The notes beneath the pieces are model-generated. The model was not told the DNA's origin. It did not search any database and saw only the letters and a program-made list of their open reading frames with translations. From Streptomyces sp. NBC_00576 (lineage in GTDB: Bacteria > Actinomycetota > Actinomycetes > Streptomycetales > Streptomycetaceae): 64,000 bases of DNA. Positions 62,616-64,000 of this stretch are shown here, piece by piece (position 1 is the first letter of the stretch; each line of letters starts with the position of its first letter). Made by a program: the position numbers and the translations under genes. The stretch lies in assembly GCF_036345175.1 (NCBI RefSeq), contig NZ_CP107780.1, positions 3,720,001 to 3,784,000 of the forward strand, given 5' to 3'.

Positions 62616-64000
62616 TTACTCGACGCGCCTCAGCGCGTCCGCCGGACGCAGCCGCGACGCGCGCCAGCCGCCGAACGCGCCGGCGATCAGGCCGCCGGTG
62701 ACGGCGAGGCCGACCGCGAGGACGATGGTGGAGACGGCGACGGGCGCGGTGAGCGCGACCGTCAGGGCCTTGGACGCGGCCTGCCGGCCGAAGCCGCCAC
62801 CACCCCCGGGGAAGCCGCCCCCGCCGCCGGGACCGGCGTTGCCGCCCGAACTGCCCAGCTCCGCCTGGAGTTCAGGGCTGATCGCGGTGACGGCATACGC
62901 ACCCGCGAGGCCCAGCGCGATCCCGAGGGCACCGCCCACCAGCCCGTTGACGATGGCCTCGCCGACGACCTGCCGGGTGACCCGGCCGGACTTCCAGCCG
63001 AGCGCCTTCAGCGTGCCGAACTCGCGCACCCGCCGGGAGACGGCCGAGGAGGTGAGCAGGCCCGCGACCAGGAAGGCGGCGACGAGCACCGCGATGGACA
63101 GCCACTTGCCGACGCTGGAGGCCAGGTCGGAGGCGGTGGACAGGGACCCGGAGACGGTACTCGCGAGATCCGCAGATGTCGTGACGGTCGTACCCGAGAT
63201 GTTCTTCTGGATGGTCGACTTGACGGAGCTGATCTGCTGGGAGTCCGTCGCCTGGACGTAGATCGTGGTGACCTTGTCCTTGGAGTCGCTGAGGGTCTGG
63301 GCCTGCTTCAGCGGGATGTACAGGTTGGCCGCCGCGTCGCCGCTCTCGGGGGTGGCGATGCCGATGGCCTTGTACTTGACGCTCTTGATGGTGACCGTGC
63401 TGCCGACCTTGAGCTTCTTCTCCTTGGCGTAGGAGGCGTCGACGACCACTACCTTGGCGTCGGTCTCGGAGGTCGTGAAGGTGCGTCCGCTGGTGATCTT
63501 CGAGGAGGTCAGCGGCCCGAGTTCCGGCTTGGTGACGTCGGCGCCGTACACCGAGTAGTTGTTGACGTCGAACTCGGCGCCACCGCCCTCAACCCGCCCC
63601 TCCGGAGCGCCCGTTGAGCCGCCGCGGGGGAATCCGCCGCCCTGGTTGCCGCCTGTGCTCTGCTCCTCCTGCCGGAACTGGCCCTGCCTGAACTGGCCGC
63701 TGACCTTGATGACCTGGAGGCTCAGCCCGCCGACGGCGTCCGAAACGCCCTTCTGCGTACCGACCTTGGTGACCGTGGAGGCGGCCAGGGTCTCGAAGCC
63801 CTGGACCAACACCCGGTCGCTGCTCTGCTCCGTGTCGGAGTCGTTGCCCTGGGCGTCGAACTGGAAGCGCCGGCGCTGGGTGTCACCGGTGCCGGTCTGG
63901 GCCGCGGCGGCCTTGGTGACGGTCATGTCGGTACCGAGTCCGTACAACGACTCGAGGACCTTGTCCTGCGCCTTCGACATGCCCGAGGACACGGAGGTGA
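62616..64000 (-). CDS. MacB-like ABC permease, 5' end beyond window
   Basis: C-terminal 461 codons of an FtsX/MacB permease. The large extracytoplasmic MacB_PCD domain (LYGLGTDMTVTKA, SVYGADVTKPELGPLTSSKITSGRTF) is followed by three membrane segments (WLSIAVLVAAFLVAGLLTSSAV, IVNGLVGGALGIALGLAGAYAV, VSTIVLAVGLAVTGGLIAGAFGG). A Gly-rich insert (GGNAGPGGGGGFPGGGGGFG) sits in the last outside loop, and another Gln/Gly run is in the PCD. Its first membrane segment lies beyond the right edge. Partner of the 61803 ATPase. Confidence 0.92.
   Translation of the reverse strand, partial: TSVSSGMSKAQDKVLESLYGLGTDMTVTKAAAAQTGTGDTQRRRFQFDAQGNDSDTEQSSDRVLVQGFETLAASTVTKVGTQKGVSDAVGGLSLQVIKVSGQFRQGQFRQEEQSTGGNQGGGFPRGGSTGAPEGRVEGGGAEFDVNNYSVYGADVTKPELGPLTSSKITSGRTFTTSETDAKVVVVDASYAKEKKLKVGSTVTIKSVKYKAIGIATPESGDAAANLYIPLKQAQTLSDSKDKVTTIYVQATDSQQISSVKSTIQKNISGTTVTTSADLASTVSGSLSTASDLASSVGKWLSIAVLVAAFLVAGLLTSSAVSRRVREFGTLKALGWKSGRVTRQVVGEAIVNGLVGGALGIALGLAGAYAVTAISPELQAELGSSGGNAGPGGGGGFPGGGGGFGRQAASKALTVALTAPVAVSTIVLAVGLAVTGGLIAGAFGGWRASRLRPADALRRVE

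Overview
The window is about 70% GC, uses GTG and TTG starts freely, and carries families typical of actinomycetes (mycothiol amidase Mca, GTP-dependent PEP carboxykinase, DUF397/XRE pairs, DUF4307, DUF5829, IS607 elements). It reads as a Streptomyces chromosome. From memory and unchecked, the order aminotransferase - PEPCK - hemolysin III - MFS - thioredoxin-domain protein - Mca - GreA - DrrAB-like ABC - IlvA - MarR - cystathionine gamma-synthase - MsrA resembles a conserved core segment of Streptomyces genomes.

Layout. 1-5.1 kb: start of a KAP-like NTPase, a YdeI-like protein, then a regulatory cluster made of a DUF5753 XRE regulator plus DUF397 protein, divergent from an RsbW-like ATPase coupled to two unknown genes, and a degraded tyrosine-recombinase gene. 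5.1-9.2 kb: secreted alpha/beta hydrolase, two VOC proteins, aminotransferase. 9.4-14.0 kb: a tightly overlapping four-gene operon (anchored binding protein, TelA, hybrid solute-binding/VWA lipoprotein, small membrane protein). 14.0-23.8 kb: delta-60/DUF11/RTX secreted protein, PEPCK, hemolysin III, an MFS exporter with a TetR regulator, DUF255 protein. 23.8-28.5 kb: orphan serine recombinase beside a large NB-ARC/TPR protein. 28.5-42.3 kb: Mca, GreA, DrrAB-like ABC transporter, IlvA, MarR, a sigma-like protein coupled to a tiny membrane protein, MetB, an M48 protease flanked by two paralogous anchored proteins, and MsrA.

42.3-54 kb is an accessory, decaying stretch. A 2,163-bp IS607-family element (tnpA-tnpB) sits inside a DUF1905 gene. 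Removing it at its GG core restores an uninterrupted 96-codon frame, so the boundaries can be read to the base. Around it are small regulators (HxlR, ArsR-like, LysR), an MBL hydrolase, a DUF3455 secreted protein and several gene remnants. 54-64 kb: methyltransferase, DUF5829 protein, alcohol dehydrogenase with a divergent XRE regulator, a large secreted subtilase, and a MacB-like ABC transporter cut by the window end.

Regulation visible in sequence: four inverted repeats lie at promoters (hemolysin III, MFS/TetR, DrrAB-like ABC, the small gene at 8.7 kb), and another covers the HxlR/reductase divergent region. Hairpin terminators separate most convergent pairs. Short tandem repeats are unusually common between genes. 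No tRNA, rRNA or CRISPR array was recognised.
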